A DNA stretch of 64,000 nucleotides from a bacterium (lineage in GTDB: Bacteria; Actinomycetota; Acidimicrobiia; Acidimicrobiales; CATQHL01): assembly GCA_026708055.1 (NCBI GenBank), contig JAPOVS010000060.1, positions 42,750 through 106,749 on the forward strand, written 5' to 3'. The notes under the pieces were generated by a model. That model did no database searches and was not told the origin of the DNA. It saw only the letters and a list, made by a program, of their open reading frames with translations. A program made the translations under genes and the position numbers. The number at the start of each line of letters is the position of its first letter. Within the stretch, counting starts at the first letter, position 1. Shown piece after piece: positions 28,051 through 40,507 of the stretch.

Positions 28051-28061
28051 GGGTTGGGCGC

Positions 28062-29516
28062 TCATGTCTCCTGCCAGAAGTCGTGGGTGGTGCCGCGGCG
28101 CACCAGTTCGGCCCGCAGGTCCAGCAGTGCGGTGTAGGTGGGCAGGACGTGCAGCGTCCCGCCCACCGGTGTGGCGGCCACGGCGGTGTCGAGAGCGTCC
28201 GGGAGGCTCTCCCGGACGTCGAGCCTCTCCGGGTCGAGCCCGCCGTAGGAGAAGCGCAGCGCCAACTCCCAGCAGCGGTTGCCGGCCAGGGTCACGCTGC
28301 CGATGTGATCCCACAGGGGCTCGTAGTCCACGTCCCAGATCCACGACGGGTCGCGGCCGTCGGCGGTGCGGTCGTTGAGCACCACCAGCAGGTGCAGCGG
28401 CGCGGGCTCGGCCAGCACGCAGCGGATGTTCTCGTTGGCGCCCGTGGGGTTCTTGGCCAGCAGCAGCCGCAGCGTGCGCCCATCGAGGCTCACCTGCTCG
28501 GCCCGCCCGAACGCCGCCTGCACGCCGGCGATGCCTTCCCTGATGGCCTCGGCGGGTACGCCGAGGGCGGCCGCCGCCGCGATCGCGGCGGTCACGTTGT
28601 AGGCGTTGTGCAGGCCTCCCACCCCGGCGACCACTTCGAGGTCGGCGCCGCTGGGGCCGTTCACCCCGGAGATCGTCAGCTCTAGGCGGTCGAGGCCGTC
28701 GAGCCGGGCGCGGCGGGCGCTGATGTGGGGTCGGGGCCGCCGCAGCCCGCAGCCCTCGCAGCGCCAGTGGCCGAGGTGCCCGACGGTCACTAGGTCGTGG
28801 CTCAGCGCCCCGCCGCAGTTGCCGCAGCGCACCGTGTCGGCGGCGTGAGGAAGCTCGCGGCGTCCCACGCCCGGATCGTCGATGCCGAACAGCACCACGT
28901 TGTCGGGTTCGGCTCCGATGCGCTCCAGCGCCGGGTCGTCGGCGTTGAGGATCATGGTGGTGGCCGGGCCCAGGCTGCGGCTGCGGGCCAGATCGCTCCA
29001 GCGCTCGGCGATGGCCTCCAACTCGCCGTAACGGTCGAGCTGGTCCCGGAAGAGGTTCATGAGCACCACGGCCCGAGGCTGCAGCGCACCGGCGATCTCG
29101 CTCAGCGCCGCCTCGTCCACCTCGAAGACGCCGATGCCCCCGCAGCGGTCTGCGGGCTCTCCACGCCGGGCGAGCCCGAGACGGTTGCGTCGCTGCTTGC
29201 GCCGGCGCCGCTCGCGCGCCAGCAGGGCAGTCGTCACCCCGCTCGCCAGGTTGGCGCCGGCGGCATTGGCGGTGACGTCGCGGCCGTCGGCGCGCAGGCA
29301 GGCGCTCAGCAGGCGGGCGGTGGTGGTCTTGCCGTTGGTGGCCGAGATGTACACCGCGCCGCCGCCGAGGCCCCCGCCTAGCCGGCGGAGCGCACCCGGT
29401 TCCAGCCTGTTCAGCACCATGCCCGGCAGGCTGGTGCCGCCGCCGCGCCCGGTGGCCCGGCTCAGGGCGCCGGCCGAGGTTGCGATCATCTCGGCGAGGC
29501 GACCCACGCACCGCAT
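28062..29516 (-). CDS. murT: Lipid II isoglutaminyl synthase, Mur-ligase subunit MurT
   Basis: A 484-residue Mur-ligase-like ATPase that amidates lipid II glutamate with GatD. The P-loop is ISATNGKTTTARLL, and the small Zn-ribbon insertion is CGNCGG...CEGCG in the middle domain, a MurT hallmark. The C-terminal DUF1727 part has LAKNPTGANENIRCVL and VDYEPLWDH. ATG 29516 (MRCVGRLAEM) is chosen over a longer low-complexity extension. It is divergent from the P450 gene. Confidence 0.92.
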   Translation of the reverse strand: MRCVGRLAEMIATSAGALSRATGRGGGTSLPGMVLNRLEPGALRRLGGGLGGGAVYISATNGKTTTARLLSACLRADGRDVTANAAGANLASGVTTALLARERRRRKQRRNRLGLARRGEPADRCGGIGVFEVDEAALSEIAGALQPRAVVLMNLFRDQLDRYGELEAIAERWSDLARSRSLGPATTMILNADDPALERIGAEPDNVVLFGIDDPGVGRRELPHAADTVRCGNCGGALSHDLVTVGHLGHWRCEGCGLRRPRPHISARRARLDGLDRLELTISGVNGPSGADLEVVAGVGGLHNAYNVTAAIAAAAALGVPAEAIREGIAGVQAAFGRAEQVSLDGRTLRLLLAKNPTGANENIRCVLAEPAPLHLLVVLNDRTADGRDPSWIWDVDYEPLWDHIGSVTLAGNRCWELALRFSYGGLDPERLDVRESLPDALDTAVAATPVGGTLHVLPTYTALLDLRAELVRRGTTHDFWQET

Positions 29517-29600
29517 CGTACCGACGCCCCGCCACCGCCCAGGGCCCCACTCCGCCGGCACCCCCACCTCCGGACAGGGGACAAGTGCCACAGGAACGCC

Positions 29601-29621
29601 ATTCCGGCTCACAGCCGGAAT
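29601..29621. repeat. ATTCCGGC hairpin repeat, single copy
   Basis: ATTCCGGCT-cac-AGCCGGAAT, a 9-bp perfect stem followed by the TCCA tail shared by the other copies of this dispersed repeat. It sits in the murT/P450 divergent region. A half-copy (GCCGGAATCCA) occurs near 31087. Confidence 0.65.
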
Positions 29622-29691
29622 CCATGGTCGTCGAGTTGCGGCCGAGTTGCGACCTCTACGGTGCCCGACCGGTCTCCATTACTCTGGGCCG

Positions 29692-31002
29692 ATGACCACA
29701 GCGACCGTCGTCGGTCCTCCGGATCTGACGCCCGGCCCCCTGCCCGACGGGGACGAGGCCGTCGAGGCGGCCCTGCACCCGCCGTCGTTCACCACCGACC
29801 CGTACCCGGTCTATGACAGGCTGCGGGCCGAGGCCCCCGTTTACTGGAGCCCCTACTTCCAGCAGTGGCTGGTGACCCAGGGCGAGCTCGTCACCGAGAT
29901 CGCCCGCACCTGGGAGATCTTCTCCAGCGTCGGCTGGGACAGCTTCTTCTTGAGCCAGCTGCCGGATGACCTGCGACCTCAGATCCCCACGGTCATCGAT
30001 CACTTCCGCACGGTGAACATCTCCACGCAGGATCCGCCGGTGCACACCCGCCTGCGCCGGCTGCTGTCCAAGGCGTTCACCCCGCGTCGCATCGCGATGC
30101 TGGAGGGCAAGGTGCGCGCCCGTGCCGAGCGCCTGCTGGACGACCTCGGCGACGGTGACGGGGGCGGCGCGGTCAGCTTCGATCTGATCGAGTCCCTTGC
30201 ATATCCGCTGCCGGTGGCGGTCATCGGCGAGCTCTACGGCGTCGGCGACAGCGACCACGCCGATCTGAAGCGCTGGTCGAAGGCGGTCGTGGCGTACACC
30301 GGGTCGTCGGTCGCCCACCCGCACCTGGCCAAGGAGCTCGACGTGGCGCTGGCGGAGTTCCGGGCCTACCTGCGGGCGCTGGTCGTCGAGCGCCGGCAAC
30401 GACCGCGCGATGACCTGCTCAGCGATCTGGTGGATGCCGTCGACGAGGGCGACCGGCTCAACGAGGACGAGTTGGTGGCGACATCGATCAACCTGCTCTT
30501 CGCCGGCCACGAGACCACCACCAACCTCATCGGCAACGGCACGCTGTCCCTGCTGCGCCACCCGGAACAGCTCGCGACACTGCGCCGCCAACCGGAACTG
30601 CTGCCGGGCGCGGTGGAGGAGTTGCTGCGCTACGACAGCCCGGTGCAGCGGGTGCGCCGCATCACCACCTGCGACATCCTGATCGGCGGCCGCGAGATCC
30701 CCAAGGGCACGCCCGTCACCGCCTTCCTGGGCTCGGCCAATCGCGATCCCGCACTCTGGGACCGGCCCGACGAGCTGGACGTGACCCGCCCCGACGTGTT
30801 CCCGATGAGCTTCGGCGGCGGCCCCCACTACTGCATCGGCGCCGCCTTGGCCCGCCTGGAGGGCCGCGTCGCCTTCGAGATGCTGCTGGAGCGCTTCGCC
30901 GAATTGCACTTGGTCGACAGCTTCCAGAACCGCTGGCACCCCAACGTGGCGTTCCGCGGCCTGGTGGAGTTGCCGTTGCGGGGAGTTCTGGCCGACCGCT
31001 GA
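29692..31002 (+). CDS. Cytochrome P450
   Basis: A 436-residue soluble bacterial P450. The I-helix oxygen-activation motif is LLFAGHETTTNLIG, the ExxR motif is in EELLRYDSPVQRVRR and the heme-Cys loop is SFGGGPHYCIGAALARLE. The N-terminus has no membrane anchor. It would need separate ferredoxin and reductase, none of which is adjacent. The substrate is unknown. ATG 29692 gives the normal family length. Confidence 0.93.
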   Translation: MTTATVVGPPDLTPGPLPDGDEAVEAALHPPSFTTDPYPVYDRLRAEAPVYWSPYFQQWLVTQGELVTEIARTWEIFSSVGWDSFFLSQLPDDLRPQIPTVIDHFRTVNISTQDPPVHTRLRRLLSKAFTPRRIAMLEGKVRARAERLLDDLGDGDGGGAVSFDLIESLAYPLPVAVIGELYGVGDSDHADLKRWSKAVVAYTGSSVAHPHLAKELDVALAEFRAYLRALVVERRQRPRDDLLSDLVDAVDEGDRLNEDELVATSINLLFAGHETTTNLIGNGTLSLLRHPEQLATLRRQPELLPGAVEELLRYDSPVQRVRRITTCDILIGGREIPKGTPVTAFLGSANRDPALWDRPDELDVTRPDVFPMSFGGGPHYCIGAALARLEGRVAFEMLLERFAELHLVDSFQNRWHPNVAFRGLVELPLRGVLADR

Positions 31003-31116
31003 GCCCGAGGCCCGATCTTGGTCGGCCTCGTCAACCCTCGCGCCACACATTGAGCAAGGCGCCGTATCGATCCCGATGCGGCGCAGGCCGGAATCCACTG
31101 TCCGGCCGGCGGGCGC

Positions 31117-34884
<3,768 letters not shown>

Positions 34885-34920
34885 GATTCGAGTCTACGAG
34901 AGCGCCCCGTTCGGCTGCGA

Positions 34921-35120
34921 GTCGGCGGCGGCCCTCCCCGCCCCTGTCGCGTCGTCATTCCGGCGGAGGCCGGAATCCATTCGGCGGCGGCCCCCGCTGT
35001 CCCCGCCCCTGTCTCGTCGTCATTCCGGCGGAGGCCGGAATCCATTCGGCGGCGGCCCCCGCTGTCCCCGCCCCTGTCTCGTCGTCATTCCGGCGGAGGC
35101 CGGAATCCAGTAGGCGGCGG
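34921..35120. repeat. Tandem array of the ATTCCGGC hairpin repeat, 65-bp period
   Basis: Three hairpins ATTCCGGC-GGAG-GCCGGAAT, each within a TC(C)ATTCC...GGAATCCA context, have cores starting at 34956, 35021 and 35086, exactly 65 bp apart. The spacers (GGCGGCGGCCCCCGCTGTCC and so on) are nearly identical, so this is a true tandem duplication. It fills the divergent region between kgd and the exonuclease III gene. Confidence 0.9.
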
Positions 35121-35179
35121 CCCTCGTGTGGTCCCGTTGGCCGGTCCTTAGGAGATGGCGCCGCGGCTAGGGTGCGCCC

Positions 35180-35974
35180 GTGCGCCTGGCGACGTGGAAC
35201 GTGAACTCGCTGCGGGCACGGATGGAGCGGGTGGAGCCCTGGCTGGCGGCCGTCGAGCCCGACGTTCTGTGCATGCAGGAGACGAAGCTCGCCACCGAGG
35301 ATTTCCCCCACATGGCGTTCGAGGCGCTGGGCTACGAGTGCGTCCACCACGGCGAGGGCCGCTGGAACGGGGTGGCCGTCTGCAGCCGCTTGGGCTTGGA
35401 GGACACCGCTGCCGGGTTCGCCGACGGGGCGGGCGAGGACCGCGACGCCCGGATCGTTTGGGCCACATGCGGCGGCGTGCGGGTGGCCAGCGTGTACGTG
35501 CCCAACGGCCGCGAGGTCGGCCACGACCACTACCACTACAAGCTGGCCTGGTTCGGCCGGCTGCGGGCGCACTTGGAGGCGGTCTGCGACCCTGCCGGCG
35601 AGGTCGTCGTGGCGGGCGACTTCAACGTGGCGCCCGAGGACCGCGACGTCTGGGACATCGAGGTGTTCGCGGAGTCCACCCACGTCACCGAGCCCGAGCG
35701 TGCTGCCTGGCGGGCCGTCGGCGACTGGGGCCTGGTGGACGTGTTCCGCCGGCGCTTTCCCGGCGTCGACGGCCTCTACACCTTCTGGGACTACCAGGCG
35801 GGCCGCTTCCACAAGCGCCAGGGCATGCGCATCGACCACGTGCTGGCTTCGGAGTCGCTGGCCGCCCGCGCCGCCGGCATCGTCGTGGACCGCAACGCCC
35901 GCAAGGGTGCCAAGCCCTCCGACCACGCCCCGCTCGTGGTGGACTTCGACCTTTACGAGCGAGCGCGCCAATGA
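35180..35974 (+). CDS. xthA: Exodeoxyribonuclease III
   Basis: A 264-residue Mg-dependent AP endonuclease/3' exonuclease for base-excision repair. The EEP-family motifs are in order: LATWNVNSLRAR, LCMQETKL (metal Glu), SVYVPNGR, VVVAGDFNVAPEDRDVWD, FWDYQAGRFHKRQGMRIDHVL and the terminal SDHAPLVVDFD. GTG 35180 begins directly at the conserved N-terminus. Confidence 0.93.
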   Translation: MRLATWNVNSLRARMERVEPWLAAVEPDVLCMQETKLATEDFPHMAFEALGYECVHHGEGRWNGVAVCSRLGLEDTAAGFADGAGEDRDARIVWATCGGVRVASVYVPNGREVGHDHYHYKLAWFGRLRAHLEAVCDPAGEVVVAGDFNVAPEDRDVWDIEVFAESTHVTEPERAAWRAVGDWGLVDVFRRRFPGVDGLYTFWDYQAGRFHKRQGMRIDHVLASESLAARAAGIVVDRNARKGAKPSDHAPLVVDFDLYERARQ

Positions 35975-35997
35975 TCGATCGCTCCGCGACTCCGGCC

Positions 35998-36125
35998 CGC
36001 CGTCATTCCGGCGGAGGCCGGAATCCAGCCGCGCGAGGCTCGACCGGCGTGGCCCATCCTGCCCGTCGTCATTCCGGCGGAGGCCGGAATCCAGCCGCGC
36101 GAGGCTCGACCGGCGTGGCCCATGA
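35998..36125. repeat. Second tandem array of the ATTCCGGC hairpin repeat, 66-bp period
   Basis: Two identical hairpins (core starts 36004 and 36070) are separated by a nearly identical spacer (GCCGCGCGAGGCTCGACCGG and following). The same hairpin as in the array 900 bp upstream is thus combined with a different spacer, showing independent local duplication. Confidence 0.88.
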
Positions 36126-36164
36126 TCGGTCCCGCGGGCACGCCGCGCGGGGCGGTTGCTCCTG

Positions 36165-38618
36165 ATGTTCGCCGCCGCCAGTGATCTGGCGCACGCCGAG
36201 TACGACCTGCTGGTCTTCTGGGTGCAGTTGCTGGCGCTGGTGGTGGGCGCCCGCACTCTCGGCTGGGTGATGGTGCAGCTGGGCCTGCCGCGGGTGATCG
36301 GCGAGCTGGGCGCCGGCGTGATCCTCGGCCCGTCGCTGTTCGGGCATTACTTTCCCGAGCAGTTCGAGTGGTTCCTGCCCGCCGGCGCCGAGCAGGCCGC
36401 CGCGCTGCTGACCGTCAGCTGGATCGGCGTGGCGCTGCTGCTGGTGCTGGCCGGCTTCGAGACCGACCTGGGTCTGATCACCAAGCTGGGCCGCCCGGCG
36501 GTGCTGGTTGCGGTGGGCAGCATGCTGGTGCCCGCCGGCGCCGGCAGCATCGTGGGCTGGCTGATCCCGGGGGAGTTCCTGGGCCCCGATGCCACACGCA
36601 GCACTTTCCTGCTGTTCGTGGCCCTGGCCGTCAGCGTCTCGGCGCTGGCGGTGGTGGCCAAGATCCTCTCCGACCTGGGCCTCATGCGGCGCGACTTCGG
36701 CCAGATCACCGTGGCGGTGGGCATGGCCAACGACGTGGTGGGCTGGGTGCTGCTGGGCGTCCTGACCAGCGTGGTGGCCGCCGGCGGCGTGTCCGCGACC
36801 GACATCCTGATCTCGGTCGGCGGCCTGCTGCTGTTCCTGGTGCTGGCGCTGACGGTGGGCCAGTGGCTGGTGGACCGCTGGCTGCGGCGCACCCGCCGCA
36901 GCAGCGACACCCTGGGTGCGGCGGTGACCGTGGCGGTGGTCACGATGCTGGGCTTCGGGGTGGTGACCCAGGGCCTGGGGGTGGAGGCGGTGGTGGGGGC
37001 GTTCGTGGCCGGCGTGGTGCTGCACCGCTCCCGCTTCGTGGACGAGCGGCTGGAGCACTCGCTCGAGCGGCTGACGTCGTCGTTCTTTGCCCCGGTGTTC
37101 TTCGCCACCGCCGGCCTGCAGGTGAACCTGTTGCTGCTGGACGACCCGACGATCCTCACCTGGACTCTCGTGATCGTGGCGGTGGCGATCGCGGCCAAGT
37201 TCGCCGGCGCCTACGGCGGGGCCCGGGCAGCGGGGCGCAGCCATCGGGCCGGGATGGCGCTGGGGGCCGGGCTGAACGCCCGCGGAACCCTGGAGATCGT
37301 CATCGCCTCGGTGGGCCTCAGCCTGGGGGTCTTCAACACGGCCTCGTTCACCATCATCGTGCTGGTGCCGCTGGTGACGTCGCTCTTCGCCTCGGTGGCG
37401 CTGCGGATCGTGGTCTTCAACTGGCGCGGCGACGCGGCGGAGATCCGCCGGCTGGACCGGGAGAAGGCGCTGAGCCAGAACCTCGTGGTGCGCACGTCCC
37501 GCCTGTTGATCCCCTCCCGCGGCGGGCCGGCCTCCATCACCGCCGCCCAGCTCATGCACTACTCGTGGCCTCCCGAGGCCGAGGTGACGGTGTTCACCGC
37601 CGCCGACCGGCGGGCAACGTTCGACTTCGGGCCGATGGAGAACGTCCTGCACGGCCGGGAGGTGGACTTCCAGCGGGTGCGGGAGCGCGACGTGGCCGAG
37701 CGCATCGCCAGGGAGGCGGCGCTGGGCTACGGGGCGATCGGCATGGGCGTGGAGAGCAGCGAGGAGATCGGCCAGGTGATCTCGCCGCTCGTGGACGAGG
37801 TGCTGCGGGTGAGCCCCATCCCGGTCGTGGTGGTGCGCCGCGCCCGCAACCTGGACCGCCCGCTGCCGGGGGCCTACGCCAAGGCGCTGGTGCCGGCTTC
37901 GGGCGGCCCTGCCAGCCGGGCCGCGGCCGAGGTGGCGGCCCATCTGAGTTCCCAACTCGGCACGCAGATGGTGCTGGCCCACGTCGTGGGTTCCGCCGAC
38001 GTGATGGGCGGCCTGCGACGCCTGCCCGGGATGGCGTCCGGCGTGATGTGGCCGGGCATCGGGCACGACGATGAGGAGACCGCCGAGGCGATCAGCGTGC
38101 TGGCCGCCGATGGACTTCCCGGGCCGCCGGCCGACCTTGACGACCCGGCCGGCGCCGAGCCTGACACCGGGACCGATGGCGGATGGGTGGAGAGCGAGGC
38201 GCCCGGCACGCCGTCAGAGAGCGACGCCGCCCCTGGCCTTATGGGGTCGCTGGCTATGCGGTCGCTGGCGGCGAGGGTGACGAAGCTGCTGCAGGCCCCG
38301 TTGGATCTGCTGCGGCCCCGGCGCCTGGCGATGCTGCGCTCACCGGCGCGGGCCACCGGGATCGGCGAGCAAGTCCTCGGCCAGGCGGCGCAGCTGGTCG
38401 AGGGGCTGGGGGTGCAGCCCGAACTAGTGGCCCGCCCCGGCACGTCGGTGGCTGTCGAGTTGCTGGATCTGGTACACGAGACGGAGGCCGACCTGGTAGT
38501 CATGGGCGCCAACCTCAGACGGCTCAGGGACCGTCCCTTCCTGGGTCACACCGTCGAGACGGTCCTGCGCCGCTGCGACGCCACCGTGGCGCTGGTGCTG
38601 GTGCCCTTCGACCTGTAG
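36165..38618 (+). CDS. CPA2-type cation:proton antiporter with C-terminal universal-stress domains
   Basis: An 817-residue membrane protein. The first ~400 residues form about twelve transmembrane helices of the Na+/H+ (K+/H+) exchanger family, including GELGAGVILGPSLFG, MANDVVGWVLLG (the ND ion-binding motif) and LNARGTLEIVIASVGLSLG. The cytoplasmic remainder contains two USP-like folds (ILIPSRGGPASITAAQL and ALVPASGGPASRAAAEV openings, and a closing VVMGANLRRL...GHTVETVLRRCDATVALV). ATG 36165 is used. It likely regulates pH or K+; the ligand of the USP part is unknown. Confidence 0.88.
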   Translation: MFAAASDLAHAEYDLLVFWVQLLALVVGARTLGWVMVQLGLPRVIGELGAGVILGPSLFGHYFPEQFEWFLPAGAEQAAALLTVSWIGVALLLVLAGFETDLGLITKLGRPAVLVAVGSMLVPAGAGSIVGWLIPGEFLGPDATRSTFLLFVALAVSVSALAVVAKILSDLGLMRRDFGQITVAVGMANDVVGWVLLGVLTSVVAAGGVSATDILISVGGLLLFLVLALTVGQWLVDRWLRRTRRSSDTLGAAVTVAVVTMLGFGVVTQGLGVEAVVGAFVAGVVLHRSRFVDERLEHSLERLTSSFFAPVFFATAGLQVNLLLLDDPTILTWTLVIVAVAIAAKFAGAYGGARAAGRSHRAGMALGAGLNARGTLEIVIASVGLSLGVFNTASFTIIVLVPLVTSLFASVALRIVVFNWRGDAAEIRRLDREKALSQNLVVRTSRLLIPSRGGPASITAAQLMHYSWPPEAEVTVFTAADRRATFDFGPMENVLHGREVDFQRVRERDVAERIAREAALGYGAIGMGVESSEEIGQVISPLVDEVLRVSPIPVVVVRRARNLDRPLPGAYAKALVPASGGPASRAAAEVAAHLSSQLGTQMVLAHVVGSADVMGGLRRLPGMASGVMWPGIGHDDEETAEAISVLAADGLPGPPADLDDPAGAEPDTGTDGGWVESEAPGTPSESDAAPGLMGSLAMRSLAARVTKLLQAPLDLLRPRRLAMLRSPARATGIGEQVLGQAAQLVEGLGVQPELVARPGTSVAVELLDLVHETEADLVVMGANLRRLRDRPFLGHTVETVLRRCDATVALVLVPFDL

Positions 38619-38684
38619 AGATCGGTCGAGATCAGTCGAGACCAGTAGCGGGCTGTCGCGCTGTATTCACTCGACGGCCCGGGC

Positions 38685-38906
38685 CTAAGGCTGTTCGACC
38701 TCCGGAGGTGGCAGCGGCTCGACCGGCCGTGGCGGTTCCTGGATCCTCGGTGGCGGTTCCCCCTCGGCGATGGTGGTCGGCGGCAGGCGAACCGGCCGGA
38801 CGGGCTCGGTGTCGTCGTCCGAGCCGCAGGCACCGGCGAGCGCCACGACGAAGAACAGGACGGCGATGAGCCGCGATCGGCGCGATCTGGCGACATCCAT
38901 GACCAA
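38685..38906 (-). CDS. Small Pro-rich lipoprotein
   Basis: A 73-residue predicted lipoprotein. A hydrophobic signal (LIAVLFFVVALAGAC, lipobox AGAC) is followed by an acidic and Pro-rich mature part with no recognisable fold. TTG 38906 is preferred because AGGAGG lies eight bases upstream; ATG 38900 is too far (14 bases) from it. Function unknown. Confidence 0.65.
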   Translation of the reverse strand: MVMDVARSRRSRLIAVLFFVVALAGACGSDDDTEPVRPVRLPPTTIAEGEPPPRIQEPPRPVEPLPPPEVEQP

Positions 38907-39123
38907 TGGTCTCACCTCCTTGGCAGACGCCTCGCCGGCACGCCGTTTGCCGGGCCCGGCGTAGGGCACGCGCTGGCAGGCCCGAGGTCGAATTCTTCCG
39001 TGCGTGACACACTTGTCTCCCCGGACGATCTCCCGGTCGGTCGCCCGCGGTCGTGTCGAGTCCGCATGAGTCCGCATGAGTCAGCATGAGTCAGAATCAT
39101 CGCAATTCCCTCCGGGCACTGAG

Positions 39124-40380
39124 ATGAGAGCCCACAGAGCGCGCGCCGTCGGGTTGTTCGCGGCCTCGGGGCCCACTGGGCCGCTCAATGCCATCGTGGA
39201 TGTGGGGGGCGTGGCGGTCGGCCACGTGACGCACATCGTCGGCGAGGGGCCGCTGGTGGTGGGCGAGGGTCCGGTGCGCACGGGGGTGACGGTGGTGGTG
39301 CCCCGGCCCGAGTCGGCGGCGCTGAACCCGGTGTTCGCAGGCATCGGCCGGCTGAACGGCAACGGTGAGATGACCGGCAGCCACTGGATCGAGGAGTCGG
39401 GCCTGCTGACGTCGCCGATCGCCCTGACGAGCACCCACTCGGTGGGGGTGGTGCGGGACGCCCTCGTGGAGGTTGAGCGGTCGCAGCGTGAGGGTTCGGA
39501 CTGGTGGTCGCTGCCGGTGGTGGCCGAGACCTGGGACGGGCTGCTGAACGACATCAACGGCGCTCATGTCTCTGCCGATGACGTGTGGGCGGCTCTCGCT
39601 GCGGCGAGTTCGGGCCCGGTGCCGGAGGGCAACGTCGGCAGCGGGACCGGCATGATCTGCCACGGCTTCAAGGGCGGCATCGGCACGTCCTCGCGGGTCG
39701 TTGCCGGGTCTGTAGGCGACGCGGGTGGCGAGGCGGCCGGCGACGCGGGTGGCGAGGCGGCCGGCTACACGGTGGGTGTGCTGGTGCAGGCCAACCACGG
39801 CTCCCGTCGGCGCTTGGTGATCGACGGTTTCCCCGTCGGGCGGCATCTGGACGACAGCGTGATCCCCCTGCCGGGCGGCGACCTGCCCGAGGGCATGGGC
39901 TCGATCATCTCGGTGGTGGCCACCGACGCGCCGCTGCTGCCGCACCAGTGCCGCAGCCTGGCGGCCCGGACGGCAGTGGGCATCGGCCGGGCCGGCGGGG
40001 TGGGGGAGCACTGGTCGGGCGACCTGTCGATCGCCTTCGCAACCGGCCACAGCGACCTGGGCAGCGGCCGGCTCGGCGGTGGCCGGCAGGCGGGGAGTTC
40101 GGAGCAGGTGGTGAGCCCTCGGGGGCGAAGCCCGGATTCCGGAGGGGACGCGCCGGGACCTTGTGGGGACCTGCAAGAGCTCCCCGGCGCCTGGCCGCTG
40201 TTGGTCGACGCCGCCACTCTCGTGGCCCTCTACGAGGCCACCGTCGACGCCACCGAGGAGGCCATCGTCAACGCCCTGTTCGCGGCTGAGACCATGACCG
40301 GTCGGGACGGCATCACCGCCCACGCTCTGCCGATCGAACGGGTCTGGGAGCTGATGTCGACCGCCGGGCCGCCCTCGTGA
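39124..40380 (+). CDS. P1-family peptidase (DmpA/L-aminopeptidase-esterase type)
   Basis: A 418-residue self-processing N-terminal-nucleophile hydrolase. The P1 cleavage/nucleophile region is CHGFKGGIGTSSR, with AIVDVGGVAVGHVT at the N-terminus and VLVQANHGSRRRLVIDG after the cut site. Two insertions stand out. One is an exactly duplicated 24-bp unit (39715-39762, encoding GDAGGEAA twice) shortly after the nucleophile; the other is a ~45-residue low-complexity loop near 40060-40190. ATG 39124 is chosen; 39076 is an in-frame alternative. Confidence 0.85.
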   Translation: MRAHRARAVGLFAASGPTGPLNAIVDVGGVAVGHVTHIVGEGPLVVGEGPVRTGVTVVVPRPESAALNPVFAGIGRLNGNGEMTGSHWIEESGLLTSPIALTSTHSVGVVRDALVEVERSQREGSDWWSLPVVAETWDGLLNDINGAHVSADDVWAALAAASSGPVPEGNVGSGTGMICHGFKGGIGTSSRVVAGSVGDAGGEAAGDAGGEAAGYTVGVLVQANHGSRRRLVIDGFPVGRHLDDSVIPLPGGDLPEGMGSIISVVATDAPLLPHQCRSLAARTAVGIGRAGGVGEHWSGDLSIAFATGHSDLGSGRLGGGRQAGSSEQVVSPRGRSPDSGGDAPGPCGDLQELPGAWPLLVDAATLVALYEATVDATEEAIVNALFAAETMTGRDGITAHALPIERVWELMSTAGPPS

Positions 40381-40507
40381 GCGTCCCGGGGTTCGGATTC
40401 GGAGTGAAGCCCGGCGGGGTTGGCGCCGAGACCCCGGATCTCGGGGCGGTTGGCGTCGACCGCATCGGAGTCGGCGGCGGGTTGGCGGCCGGTCGGGCAT
40501 CGAGGCG

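Noticed and set aside
34921..36125. CRISPR array
   Set aside because: Few units, spacers nearly identical to each other, and the repeat is a short hairpin; no cas genes nearby. These are tandem duplications.
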